DNA of 64,000 nt from Lasiosphaeria ovina. Taxonomy: Eukaryota; Ascomycota; Sordariomycetes; Sordariales; Lasiosphaeriaceae. The notes below the pieces were generated by a model. The model did no database searches, was not told the origin of the DNA, and saw only the letters and a program-made list of their open reading frames with translations. The stretch is taken from NCBI GenBank assembly GCA_033439765.1, contig JAULSN010000004.1:4226001-4290000 (forward strand), given 5' to 3'. The position numbers and the translations under genes are program-made. Numbering within the stretch: position 1 is the first letter of the stretch; every line of letters begins with the position of its first letter. Of this stretch, positions 1-10,164 are shown one piece after another.

Positions 1-480
1 CAATTGCAAGCAAGTGGATGTCGCGATCTTGAGTAATGGCAGTGATTCCTGCCCCCTTGCTGCACACACACGGCACAGGACATCCAAACTCGTCCAGCCA
101 TTCTATCATTGTTTACCGGAAAGACTGAAATCGCCTACTGCGCGGATCCCCCCCGCATTTATGTCAGTCTCGACAAGAAGATTGTTTGTAACACGGGCTG
201 CGGAGATATGGTATCTAGGTGTTCCATGTCTCGACCAATTGTTCTTATTCCTCCGAGAATCATCAACAGAGAAGCCGTCAAAGACACCTTTGGCAGTTTT
301 GGCAGCTTGGATAGCTTGACAGCCGTGACAGTCTTGCAATTGGTGATCCGTGCTTCCTACGTGTTGGACCTTGGCATTTTCTTTAGCGCACCCATCTTAA
401 CTTCCCATTAGTTTGTTTGACAGGTGAAAGCCGTCCAAGTTTGTATCAAGTTGCGGGGGACGGGCCTATTCCCGAAAGAC

Positions 481-518
481 AAGCCCGAACCAAAGCCGTA
501 AGCCCGAACCAAAGCTGT
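481..518. repeat. Tandem duplication of a 19-mer
   Basis: Two head-to-tail copies of AAGCCCGAACCAAAGCCGT (481-499 and 500-518) differ by one base (C/T at the third-last position). The copies are seen directly. No function is apparent; replication slippage is the simplest origin. Confidence 0.85.
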
Positions 519-1436
519 CAGTTACACGTATACTATTCCGTACTCAGGTGGTTACACAAAACCGCCGGCGGGCTCGTCCCCAAGGCCCAGACGACGAGCG
601 TATCCGCGGTCAAAAATGGAATACATACGCGCGACCTCCATAAGGAGATGCACAGTGGCAAAGAACCGGGTTGCTCGGGGCGCCAGACTCTTGGTGGGTT
701 TGGGTCTGGTGGGCACTGGCGAGTGAGTCCCCTCTTCAATCCCAGATTCCAGAGCGAAATGCAATTGGGAACTTCCGAGGCCCGGTGCTCGGGGCGACTT
801 TCACGAGCACCAGCAAGCAGCCTGATTGGCCATAAAACTTGCGCCGGGAAATGGGGTCGAAGGGGGAAGGGGGAAGGAGAAGTTCAACATAAATCACATG
901 CAGGAACTTGAAATGAGGACCCAGTTCAATTGCCCCAGCGTAAGAGGCTAGCGGCTTCCCCTTTTGTCACGTCCAGTGCCTTTGAAATACTTGGCTTTCT
1001 GGCTTTCGGCCTCCCGAACCCATCGCCTTTGCGAACCTTCACTTTGGCGCCTTCTACTTCTCAAGGTCATATCTTAGCCCTCGGGTCCTTTGGGCGCTAC
1101 TTTAATTCTTCTTCTTCTTCTTCTCTTCTTGTCGCTCATTCTGACCTTGTTCCTCGCGCCCTTCGTTTCGGTGGGTGGCTGATTCATCGCCTTCCATCCC
1201 CGGTGCCGCGTTTCCCGGCTCGCGCGTGTCCCCGTGCAAAAAATCTTCCATTCCCGCTCCCTCGCGACGGACACACAGGTGCGCCTTCACTTCCCCCTCC
1301 CTCCCCGCGCCGCATTTTCTCCTCTTTGCCCCCTCAGGGACGGCGTCCGACTGATTGGTCTGCCAGCCTCTGGTCTTTTTGACCCTCGAGCGTCGAGCCG
1401 AACGCGCACGCGACACGCACAATCCCAATCGCAGCC

Positions 1437-1459
1437 GCAATTGCAATTGCAATTGCAAC
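1437..1459. repeat. (GCAATT)n repeat next to the elongase start codon
   Basis: Three GCAATT units, each carrying the palindrome CAATTG, end two bases before the ATG at 1461. It lies in the presumed 5' UTR immediately at the start context, so it would be in the mRNA. No regulatory role can be assigned from sequence. Confidence 0.8.
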
Positions 1460-1460
1460 A

Positions 1461-2728
1461 ATGGCGACCTTGTCGCCTTCAAACCTGCTCGACCAGTACC
1501 CCCAGATTGGGGAGCTGGTCAGCAAGATTCCGATCCCTACCTTGGACCGCCCCTTTGGCATTCATCTATGGAGCCTCTTCAACAAGGTCTTTGAGCTCGT
1601 TGTTGGCTACCCGGCCGATGACTTCAGGTTCAAGCCCGGCCAGACGCCCATGTCCACGATGAAGGAGACGGGCATTTTTATCGTTGTATACTACGCCATC
1701 ATCTTTGGCGGCCGTGAAATCATGCGCAACCGCGAACCATTCAAGCTGCAGAAGCTGTTTCTCATTCACAACTTCTACTTGACTGCCATCAGCGCCATCC
1801 TGCTCGCCCTTTTCGTCGAAGAGCTGCTACCCACTGTGGTCCGCCACGGAATCTTCTATACAATCTGCGACAGGGAGGGCGGCTGGACCAAACCCCTGGT
1901 TGTTCTCTACTATGTGCGTCAAATCTGCCCGCTGTCGTCTGCGACTCCGTACATGTTGCTAATGCGCCCCTAGTTGAACTACCTGACCAAGTACCTCGAG
2001 CTCCTGGATACCTGCTTCTTGTTTCTCAAGAAGAAGCCGCTCAGTATGCAATTCCCTCAAGAGTGGCGCACACTCAGCAATGGGGAACTCCGCTAACTTC
2101 TCAGCTTTCTTGCACTGCTACCACCACGGCGCGACGGCCCTTCTCTGCTATACTCAGTTGATTGGCTCGACCTCCGTTTCGTGGGTTGTCATTACGCTGA
2201 ACCTTTTGGTACACGTGGTCATGTACTGGTACTACTTCCAGAGCGCGCGCGGTGTCCGCATTTGGTGGAAGGAGTGGATTACCCGTCTCCAAATCTCCCA
2301 ATTCGTCATTGACCTCGGTATGTTGTTGACATCGATTCCGAGTGCGGTTCGGATGAGTACTGACAAGTACAGGGTTTGTCTACTTTGCCTCGTATACTTA
2401 TTTCACCTCGACCTACTTCCCCAACATGCCCAATGCCGGAAAATGCGCAGGCGAGGAGTTTGCTGCCTTCTCGGGTATTGGAATCATCAGCTCTTACCTC
2501 TTCCTCTTCATCTCGTTCTACTTCGCCACGTACAAGAAGGACGGAAAGCGGCCTAGTGGCCGAAAGGCCGTGCGGAGAATGAGCCAAGCCCCCCTGCCGG
2601 ACGCGCACCAGATGCTTAACGGGCGGGCTTCAAGCGGCACCGGAAACGGAACCGCGAATGGCACAAACGGAAGTGCCAAGTCGACCGGCGCGAAGACCAA
2701 CGGCTCCGTTCGATCCCGGAGAGCCTAG
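1461..2728 (+). CDS. ELO-family very-long-chain fatty acid elongase
   Basis: Four exons: 1461-1913, 1974-2043, 2105-2317, 2373-2728, giving 363 aa. All introns are GT-AG and phases agree. The product should be the condensing (3-ketoacyl-CoA synthase) subunit of the ER fatty-acid elongase, adding malonyl-CoA carbons to long-chain acyl-CoA for sphingolipid and membrane lipids. Family motifs are all visible: KYLELLDT (about 157-164), the histidine box HCYHH (178-182), [12 protein letters not shown] (207-218) and TRLQISQ just after it. Several hydrophobic membrane segments fit the usual multi-span topology. The tail from about residue 315 is Gly/Asn/Lys-rich and ends in basic residues, without a classic KKxx signal. 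It resembles yeast Elo2/Elo3 in length and layout, but chain-length specificity cannot be read here. The start has ACAATGG context; the neighbour downstream is convergent and far away. Confidence 0.93.
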
Positions 2729-4493
2729 ATCACCTAGCGCTTGCGGGAACTGCCGCGCAGGGAGCACCAAAGCGCGGCTGTTCAGCGAAGTGCTGTGGAG
2801 CCGGAGGTCTAGCCTGGGGCTTGTCGCCTATTAGTCGCAAGTCATACCCGGGGGGGAAAGTGCGGATGACTCGAGGCAGAAATTTGTGTGTCGCCGCGTC
2901 TGAAAACTGTCAGCCAGGGATATCTCGACAAGTAATTAATGTGGTCTCGGTATTCATTTACGGGAGTTATACAAGGGGAAAATCATTGCGGCAATGACCC
3001 GGGGCTTCTCATGACGACGTATGGGCAGTTTACACGGAAGGGGAGGGTGGGGATAGCGACGGTACGAATCCGATTAATCGGGTGACTTCGCACCGTCTTG
3101 TCCTTGAACAGCCGACAAAGACGAGGTTTACGATGGGGCTTCCTTTTGGGGGTGGAGCATCACGGGCAACATCAAAAGTCCCCAACCAGGGCCAAGGGAT
3201 GGCAGGTCGGTTGGGTTGACGGGGAATTTGCCCAAATGGCTGTCAAGTTGACTTTGCTTTTGCAAATCCCTTCTATTTCTTTGCGTCCTTTCATCTCGTT
3301 TCACTGTTCTATATGTTGTTCTGCAGGCGTTGTGCCCAGCTTGAACAACACGAGCCGGGCACATGCCCCTAGCAAGTCTTAATACTATTTTTTTTTGTCT
3401 TGGAATACATGACGGTGGTGGATGGGTGAGGGTGTCGGTTAGTAATAGCATAGGAGCGGGTGGGAGTGATATTGTACCAGAAGGAAAAATATACAGTATC
3501 CGAGAGATCGAATCGAGTTCTCGCCTAGCTACTTACTTACTGCGCGGTCTTGTCTTTGGTTGTGATCCGTTTCGTCCATGTGACTCTTTGCTAGAGTCAT
3601 CATGTTGGGTTGTTGTAAAGTATGTACTTCACCTAGCCAGTGGGACTTGAAGCCGCGCGCGGGTTTTCCACTGCCTCGGAAGCATCGCGGGTTCCCTGTC
3701 CTCGACCTCGGCAGTCAGCTTTGTCTCTTCGTCTCCCGGTGGGTTGTTTGCAAAAGAAAGGCGCTAGTCTTGTAGTCGGTGGCTTGCTGCCTTTTGCATC
3801 GTGACGTCAATGACGGTATCTATTCGGAATGCGTGCCCTCTAGCATAGGAGGAAGAGTAAGACGGCTCGGACCGAAAACCTTGTTTCCTTTCTCCCCCCC
3901 AGAGGACAGGGAGTAGTGATGCCATACTAACACATAGTTAGCTCGGCACATGCTCGGTAGGGACTTTTTTTGTATTCTCGTTTTATTTCCTTTCGGGGTT
4001 TCAATGGTTGATTGTGGTGATGGTATTCTTCTTGATCGGTTCCCAACGTGCAAGGAGCGACGGTGTCTGTATTGCCTACTACCCGGGTCATGGTGAAATA
4101 GTGTATGGTAAGATTGAGAAGGAGTGTCTCATTTTCCTTCTTTGCTTTATTACTATTGAGCTTCCCTATCCTTTTCCTCGTCCTCTCGCTGAACGATACG
4201 TTTCCATCTTTGTATCTACAGCTCCGAGGGTTTGTCAAGCTCCTTCTCCTCTCATCCTCCTCCCCATTATGTTATCCCACGAGCACGAAAACTCTTGGAA
4301 TGAACTAGTGCATGTCTTACGAAGACCTGCTCCTCTCCCTTTCTTCTACCCTTTCCAGCTTGAGTTTTGATTCAACTTCTACAAACCCCGCTTCAAAGTA
4401 CCCTCTTCTTGCCCAGATATCAGCTTCCAGATAGAAAGAGCCTGAGCGCACAATCACCGCATTAGACAGCTCTGTTTTGAAACTCGGCCTACA
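2729..4493. other. Intergenic, 3' of the elongase
   Basis: Nothing protein-like on either strand. The stretch presumably contains the elongase 3' UTR and, near its end, the leader of the small candidate gene at 4494. T-rich tracts occur around 3380-3400 and 3960-3980. Confidence 0.5.
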
Positions 4494-4691
4494 ATGTTGG
4501 GTGAGTATCTTCCGGCTGCTGCATCTGTCTAGTAAACCAGCTCCATGAGAACGTCAGGTTGGTTACTTGAACAGGAGCTCCAGTCCAATGAGAAAGAACG
4601 ATATGAAGAAGAAAGCTTTTCCCTCACCAGAACCGTGCAGCAGGAGTATAAGAGAGAAGATATGAGCCACGACGGACTCTGTCATCTTTGA
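4494..4691 (+). CDS. Candidate small two-exon gene (46 aa, Glu-rich)
   Basis: Not recognised. A 7-nt first coding exon (4494-4500, ATGTTGG, in ACAATG context) is followed by a textbook GTGAGT donor, a 57-nt intron (4501-4557) ending GTCAG, and exon 4558-4691 closing with TGA. The spliced product begins MLGWLLEQELQSNEKERYEE and is charged, Glu/Gln/Arg-rich and probably helical, ending DGLCHL. Without the intron the frame would not be open. In favour: good splice signals, a sensible start context and biased composition. Against: it is short, has no known domain, and sits in a long gene-poor gap. Treat as a hypothesis. Confidence 0.35.
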
Positions 4692-7600
4692 GATTCTGGT
4701 AGGCCAAGCCCCGTGTTGAGCCTTGAGCCTACATAGTCGGTACGCTTCAATCTTCAGGGTGAGCTCTCTTCAGCGCTATGTTCCATGAGCAATTCCGGTT
4801 TACATCGAAGTCGCAGCTGGCAGCTGGACGCATGGAGGTCAAAGCAAATAGGTAGCACGGCGATTGGACGTCCCTAGCGTCTTGATGCGGTCGCTCGCAT
4901 TCCCTTTAATACTTCAAAATATTATACAGCTATAAGGCAGTGATGTTGGTGCTGCGGCGCTAAGGAAAAGAACAATACCCTGCACGGCTGGCTACGATGA
5001 TGTATCCATCCCGTAATAGAAGTTGGCATCTCGCCTATCCAAAGGTTGTAACCAGAAATAAATAAAGTAAACCGGGAACCTACTGGAGATTTTGTCGATT
5101 AAATGACTCAACAAATTCAAAAAGCCTCAAATTGCCCTTGTCAGGGGCAACGGGGGGTCGAGGCCGGGCCCCCGCCCGAAACGGGCCCGGAAAGCGGGCC
5201 GGCATGCCCCGGCCCCCACCACCCTATCCGGCCCGGCCGGCGAGTGGGTCGGGCCAACATCAATAAATAGAACCCGGCCGCGACGGGCCGGGGAGAAAAG
5301 GGGACGAGGGCAAAAAAAAAAATTGGAACTGGCCACCGTGGCTGCCATGTCGGATACCGACCGCATTGGCCCCAAACAAACTTGGTCTGCTTAGAGAACC
5401 AACTGCGGTGGGCTGGGCTGGGGCGGGCCTAGACGCGGATAGCCCTCCACTCCTCCCCTCTCATACCAACAAGGCCGGGTCATCAGTGTGTCCCGTCAAG
5501 GCGATAATGGCTCATGACTGCACTTGCACTGGACGAATAGCGAGTGCCAAGCCATGCTGGATCCGGTCCTCGGGTCGGGTCGGGTCTTGTTCCCAAATCG
5601 AGACAAGTAGGCAAAAAGCGAGAAGGAGAGGATAGGCAGGGCAGGTAGAGGCCGGCCGAGACAGTTTGCTCCGGCCCCAAACTCGCACACTGTGTACTGT
5701 ACTGCAAATCTTAGCATGAATCCCGATAGTGTCCCCGGCTTCAGAAAAAGAGTGGGTAAGGCGGAAAGAAAAGAAAAAGAAAAAAAATCTCGGGAGAAGG
5801 AACCGTAAGCCGGGGGATCTGCTGGCTCAGCCACGCATATAGCTCTCTTTGTCTATACGGATAGGGACCAAAGAGAGGTTGCTCATAGAGGTTTTTTTCC
5901 CCCGTGCCATTATTGAATAGCGCCGGCTGCTATTTCTATCCCTTGGTTCATTGTTGTTTCGTGGCCCGTTCCCCTTGCCAGTTCCCGCCTTTGTGTTTCT
6001 TGTTCCCTTTTTTCTTGTCTCGCCTTAGTAACGGCCACGTATACAGTGTGGGGGGTGGGAGACGGACAGATAGACAGACTGCAATGGGATTTTGCTGTGC
6101 CTCAGCTGCCGGAGGATCAATGGCGGGAGGGATTGGTACGGGGGAAGTAGGGGGGGTGATCAGCATTCCGGGCGTTGAGAAGTACCTGCCTGCCTATCCC
6201 AAAAGACTTCCCTTTTCGGGTCTTTTTTGCAGCCAGCAGCTTGTTATCGGCATTCTCGATGGGAGGGAAGGGAGGAATACACTACATTCGTAATAGTTTT
6301 CGTCATACTCTCTCTCTCTCTCCTGCTGCCGCCGCCCTCAGTCATCACCTATCTTCCCGCAAAACGGGGGGAAAAAGTTCGGGCAAATGTGGGATTGCGG
6401 CGTGTAAGTTGATGCGTTGATGCACGGCCGGGGACGAGCCCATTCCTTATGCACTCCAGACTTCGGCAGCGCCCAGCCCCGGTCAACGAGTTCGGCCCCT
6501 CAAAAAAAGCTGACGACGAGGAAGAAGAACAGGTGTGGGGGGTTTGCTAAGGTACGTAAGCCGGCAAGCATGCAAGAAAGCAAGCATGTAAGATGTAGTG
6601 CAAGGGGGGGAATGGGGGCTGCTTCTTCCCTTTTTCAACAGTCCGTAGGGGGAGCTCAGTTGAGAATAGACGTGGGAGCTGACTTGCTGAGCCGCTCCTG
6701 AGCATTGCCTTACTGCGGAGTGGGAAGCAGTAACACGGCTAGACGGCTGGTGGAGGGTAGGAGCAGGTCTTCGGCTCTTGGTTTAGGAAGGAAGCCAAAA
6801 GTCTAATCGCAATTGGCTTGTCTGGAGCTGCTCGGTAAGGACAGATGGATAGGGGTTGCTTCAATCAGGAAAGAGTATACGGACACCACCAGAGCAACAG
6901 TGGCAGGCTCGGAGTCCAAGTTGTTCCTCCTTGATGCAACTCGCACTTGCGCGACTCGTGCAACTTCAATCCCGTCCAGTCGAGCTGCCAAGTGATGCCT
7001 GTCGTTGTGTTTGTTGTAGGAGAGACAAACCTCTTTTTGCTTCCTGTAATCATTCTGATACAAGTAACGGGTTTATAACTCTCAAAAGGGAACTGTCGTT
7101 TGCTTCTCTAAAACAGATTCAAGCTTCAGCTGGCTGACTTACACGGCTACACGGTCCCTCTCGGAAAGTGCTTGCATTCGTACCACACACCAATCATACA
7201 AACAGACACTGTACTGTGCTAGGCCCCCATCCCCGAATAGGCACATTGGGGGGAATTAGGTTGTAGGTGCGGCGTCACAACTGGTCAATGCTTTGCACCG
7301 ATCGATCCCGCGAACACCCAGCCTGTGCCTTGCATGATCTATTGAAGATGGCTGCAGTTGCGCAAATGACGAGCAGCGTTTTGTGGAAAGTGCCCGAACG
7401 CCCGAGTGCGTATGTACGCAAAACTGTTTTCTTTTCTTCAAATCATTGTTAGCATCCGTATTCGTTCACTACTACCAAAGGAGAAACAACACACGATTTT
7501 GAAAAGCCGCCACGTAATTTAGTTTATCTGCACATCATATGAACAACTCTTCCCGCAACATTGACGATCATCATGAATGACAAGCCTATGAAAGATTCCC

Positions 7601-8542
7601 CATCGCGACACACTCACACGTACTGTACACCGCATGTACACCACCTTTCACGATTGATCCCAATAAACTTTATTTTTCCGTCGCTTCTTTTAAGGTGTGT
7701 ATTCCTGTCACAATCTCTCTACAGGCGTGAAACCATCGCCCATTATCAGACGAAGCATGGTGGTGGTTTTTAGGTGGTGGTGGTGGTGGAGGTGCGTGAG
7801 GGGGGACCCCCGCCCCTTTTCGAAACACACCCGTCCGTCCCCCCTATCCCACTGGGGCGGGGGTGCGGACATGCGAAACATTTACCAAGCGAAATGCTTC
7901 ACATTTTTTCTTCATATTCCTCGTGTCGCAAAAGCAAGCACCCCCCGGTCCCCGTCACCCCGCACATTGGTCTGTGCGATTCATTTGACGTGACTTGATT
8001 CTGCAGGTGATGCTACTGTGCAATTTAGAGCTCTTGGGTCGCTGAAGAATCACAAGACATAAACGAAACGGACCGAAACAGACTGACTCGGGGCAGTCCA
8101 GATCCGGTTGACACTGTGACGCTCAAATCGAAAACACTTTCACGTTAGCAGTAATGGAAAGAAGAAGGCTCTTTGACTTTTGAGATACAGGAAATCAAAT
8201 CTCTGTGAAAGCAGATATTGTGTGGGAAAAAAATAGCATTTTGTTTGCAACTTCTCTCTGCAATCTCTGTCTGGTATCATATTGTCATCAAGGTATTACC
8301 TCCCAAAAAAGCATGCTCCTGCCAGATCCCAATAGTAAATCGTCATGAAGAAGACGAAGAGATCGCACAAAAATATATGTAAAGAGGGTTCAGTTTACCC
8401 CTCTGCCAACCAACGCCTTGTCATGTATAAGCCATCATAAACAGAAGTCTTCCAGTGCCAAGGAAACCGCCAAAAAACGCCATGCGTGCAGTAAATGTGA
8501 AAAATATATGAGCACTTCTCGCCCTTCCCAGGATTGTTCCTA
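4692..8542. other. Gene-poor intergenic stretch
   Basis: No supported gene on either strand. Notable content is a very GC-rich block of CCGGCCC/GGGCCGG words at about 5146-5300, with similar CGGGT repeats at about 5565-5590; a CT run at 6308-6322; and a GGT-rich run at about 7756-7795. The 129-codon frame at 5904-6293 is low complexity and has no homology I recognise. The end probably includes the 3' UTR of the minus-strand gene at 8543. Confidence 0.5.
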
Positions 8543-9736
8543 TCAAAGGTGTTTTCCTGTTATCTTGATGCTCCGCCGCCTCGAGGCTAATCCGCTGAGG
8601 ATGCCCCTTTTAGGCGCCTGGCTTGGCGACACTGGCGAAATCATTTGCTCTTGTTGCTGCGCCGACGAGACACCTGGCATCATTATGGCATTCTTCTTAA
8701 CCGCTCTAAGAATATCGTTGTACGTGACGGGCGTTTGGGGCGTAGTTGGCTGTTGCTCTGCCGCCGCCGCCACCGGCACCGTATTAAGCGAGCTCCTCGG
8801 AGAAGAGGTTGATGAAAAAGGATCGCGCGGTGCCTGTGAGAGATTGCTGCTTGTATTCAAGGTTGGCCGGCTTCTCTTCCTGACGAGGCTAAATGTTCTG
8901 GTGACACCCTTAAAGAGTTGTGTTGGCGTCCTCGGTGGCCGCACAGGGCTGCTGGTGTTGTCTTGCTCTAGCCCATTGCTGTGGGCAGTCTTGTTAGAAA
9001 GCTCAAGTGAGTAAGTGCTGCCATTGGCGAACGGGTCGATGTTTAGGAATAGCGGCTTCTTTCTGGCGACCGCGTCGGATGATATGCTGTTTTCCCTTTC
9101 GGGGGTCTGCTGAACTGGTGAAGAGACGGAGCTCTCAGGTGTGACCGACCGGTCAGGCGTGGGAGCATTGGACGAGACTGTGCTTGATCGTGTCCTCGTG
9201 CCGACAGAGTTGGGGGATATGGACCTCCTCCGTAGTTCTGTTAGGTCGACGATAAGCGGCTTGCCCGAGAACACCACCGACACAACCCGAGCCGTGACCT
9301 CGTGGCTGCTCCGCCGTGTAGGCGAGGACGGGTCGTCGTTGCTGGAGTCGTAGTCATAATCTGAAAAGTCATCGGCATCTGATGAGGCGTCCTCTTCTGA
9401 CGAAAGGTAGACGTCCAAGGGGGTAGCCTGTCCCGACGACTCCGTGACCTCGAGAGAGCCTCCGAGCTTGAGCCCCAGGTTGTCAACCAGTCGTGATGCC
9501 CTGAGTGCGCTCTTCTGTGGGAGTGCAGGGGCCTCGTCACTTGGCCTCGCCCGCTTCGGGCTCGGCGCCATTGACTCGTGGTCGTCCATGTCGCAGAAAT
9601 CGTCGAAGATGGGCTCGCCAAAAGTTGGGGGGGAAGAGTACACGCGCTGGAGCTTGTCGTCAAAGGCCCCGGTATTTGAACCGTGGATAGAACGGCCGGC
9701 CACCCTGAATGGGAGGGAGCGGTCGACCAGAGACAT
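8543..9736 (-). CDS. Conserved-looking disordered hypothetical protein, 397 aa
   Basis: Single-exon frame from ATG at 9736 to TGA at 8543. I do not recognise the family with certainty. Composition is Ser/Pro/Thr-rich throughout, so most of it is likely disordered. Three islands look constrained. The first is an acidic segment DVYLSSEEDASSDADDFSDY (about 108-127). The second is TARVVSVVFSGKPLIVDL (about 148-165), the only clearly beta-like hydrophobic stretch. The third is a C-terminal basic segment around NDILRAVKKNAIMMPGVSSA followed by KRGILSGLASRRRSIKI. Many SP/TP dipeptides suggest proline-directed phosphorylation, and basic clusters (KRAR near 60, RKRSR, RRRSIK) could serve nuclear import; both are inference. 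It could be a nuclear regulatory protein, but no function is claimed. Upstream (9737-10400) is pyrimidine-rich on the coding strand, as expected of a promoter. Confidence 0.75.
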   Translation of the reverse strand: MSLVDRSLPFRVAGRSIHGSNTGAFDDKLQRVYSSPPTFGEPIFDDFCDMDDHESMAPSPKRARPSDEAPALPQKSALRASRLVDNLGLKLGGSLEVTESSGQATPLDVYLSSEEDASSDADDFSDYDYDSSNDDPSSPTRRSSHEVTARVVSVVFSGKPLIVDLTELRRRSISPNSVGTRTRSSTVSSNAPTPDRSVTPESSVSSPVQQTPERENSISSDAVARKKPLFLNIDPFANGSTYSLELSNKTAHSNGLEQDNTSSPVRPPRTPTQLFKGVTRTFSLVRKRSRPTLNTSSNLSQAPRDPFSSTSSPRSSLNTVPVAAAAEQQPTTPQTPVTYNDILRAVKKNAIMMPGVSSAQQQEQMISPVSPSQAPKRGILSGLASRRRSIKITGKHL

Positions 9737-10143
9737 TGGCCGATGGTCTGGTAGTTTGGTGGTCTGGTGTGTCGCGGCTACGGCTGGTCAAGGGAGACAG
9801 GGAGAGCACACAATGTCTAGGAATCTCGAACTCGGTCTCCTGGATCGAGGGTCGGCAGCAGTAATAAACGTGTTTGTCCGCGTCGAAGGTCTTGCTTGCT
9901 TGGGAGTGGGGCAGCAGCAGTAGTCGGCAGGTTGGTTGGGCTGGATATGAAGAAATGGAGTGGAAATCCATCCCCAAGGCCTGGGAGGGTGGGAGGTTTA
10001 TTTCAATGGGCTGGGCTGCCCGGGCTGGTCTGAATGGCGGGCGCATCGCATAAGGGTGTGGGTGGGTGGGTGTGGTCTGCACCTGCAGTCACTGCACAGT
10101 GTGCTGGGCAAACGAGACGGTCTGGGCAGGGAAGGTACATTAC

Positions 10144-10164
10144 GGGGTACGGGGTACGGGGTAC
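10144..10164. repeat. Triplicated GGGGTAC
   Basis: Three perfect head-to-tail copies of the 7-mer GGGGTAC, upstream of the minus-strand gene that starts at 9736. It may lie in its promoter or leader; no function is assigned. Confidence 0.85.

Larger units (their letters stand above)
1..1460. other. Intergenic / 5' flank of the elongase gene
   Basis: No open frame here has protein-like composition or a family motif. The stretch holds a tandem 19-mer pair (481-518). From about 1000 it becomes a C/T-rich leader with TTC runs near 1108-1130, typical of a filamentous-fungal promoter and 5' UTR, leading to the elongase ATG at 1461. The 165-codon frame at 417-911 is low-confidence noise. Confidence 0.6.

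Noticed and set aside
417..911. 164-codon frame upstream of the elongase
   Set aside because: Includes the tandem 19-mers, starts with a weak context and shows no domain; likely promoter DNA.
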